Below are positions 63,960 through 64,000 of a DNA stretch of 64,000 nt, piece by piece. A program made the position numbers and the translations under genes. The stretch is from Penaeicola halotolerans (GTDB taxonomy: Bacteria > Bacteroidota > Bacteroidia > Cytophagales > Cyclobacteriaceae): contig NZ_JAEAGO010000003.1 in assembly GCF_016464625.1 (NCBI RefSeq), forward strand, positions 620,001-684,000, given 5' to 3'. Under the pieces are notes generated by a model. It was given only the letters and a program-made list of their open reading frames with translations. It was not told the DNA's origin and did not search any database. How positions within the stretch are numbered: the first letter of the stretch is position 1; every line of letters starts with the position of its first letter.

Positions 63960-64000
63960 TCAAAACTTAGGGCAAGGCAGTATAGTAGATCTGGGGTCTA

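Noticed and set aside
1-64000. CRISPR arrays, insertion sequences, prophage or tRNA/rRNA genes
   Set aside because: No regular spacer-repeat array, transposase, integrase or tRNA cloverleaf was recognised by eye; a tRNA scan would settle the last point.

Overview
The window looks like an ordinary chromosomal stretch of a member of the Bacteroidota, most likely a Cytophagales-type bacterium. The evidence: many start regions carry the phylum's promoter core TAnnTTTG, often with an upstream TTG; Shine-Dalgarno sequences are nearly absent; the tmRNA tag ends in YAMAA; and the gene content is typical of the phylum (GldA/F/G, DUF349, DUF2795, DUF3078, DUF3108, a TonB-dependent receptor, a dcw cluster without murF). 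I see no phage, insertion sequence, CRISPR array, rRNA or tRNA gene. The genus cannot be named from sequence reading alone.

Layout. 1-8.7 kb: the 3' end of a zinc-dependent phospholipase C/S1-P1-type protein, the ABC-F factor EttA, a DUF349 protein, a small acidic DUF2795 protein, a LiaF-like / LytS-type kinase / LytTR regulator operon, ispD and queA. 8.7-14.8 kb: a MacB/FtsX permease, recA, a DUF3108 protein, an OmpR-type two-component pair and an RluA pseudouridine synthase. 14.8-17.8 kb: a gene-free stretch with a possible structured RNA, then rplM-rpsI-rpsB and tsf. 17.8-25.8 kb: aminopeptidase P, a methyltransferase-like protein with a family 2 glycosyltransferase, an M16 peptidase, an O-methyltransferase, a LysM lytic transglycosylase and a DUF3078 protein. 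25.8-31.4 kb: dnaX split by an A10 tract, ssrA (tmRNA), a GT39 transferase and dnaN. 31.5-35.5 kb: gldG, gldF, gldA and a short-chain dehydrogenase in one operon. 35.6-39.1 kb: a Cys-rich secreted protein, a TonB-dependent receptor and purine nucleoside phosphorylase.

39.3-54.5 kb is a complete division and cell wall (dcw) operon on the minus strand: mraZ, rsmH, ftsL, ftsI (PASTA), murE, mraY, murD, ftsW, murG, murC, ftsQ, ftsA, ftsZ. Genes abut or overlap by a few bases, and 10-bp direct repeats typical of MraZ operators lie upstream of mraZ. 54.9-64 kb is mainly envelope: a TlpA-like lipoprotein, a Kdo/WaaP-type kinase, a polyprenyl diphosphate synthase, an LpxR-like lipid A deacylase, a PlsC-type acyltransferase overlapping gpsA, and a BamA/TamA-like outer membrane protein.

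The observation most worth a second look is dnaX. Its zero frame ends at 26375, one codon after a run of ten A residues, exactly at the end of the clamp-loader core. A second frame, open through the same A run, encodes a 197-residue tail. This is the architecture expected for programmed frameshifting or transcriptional slippage that makes short (gamma) and long (tau) subunits from one gene. Other candidates are a structured RNA with its own promoter and terminator upstream of rplM, an unusually strong Shine-Dalgarno sequence in front of ftsZ, and a possible small antisense-strand RNA next to ssrA.
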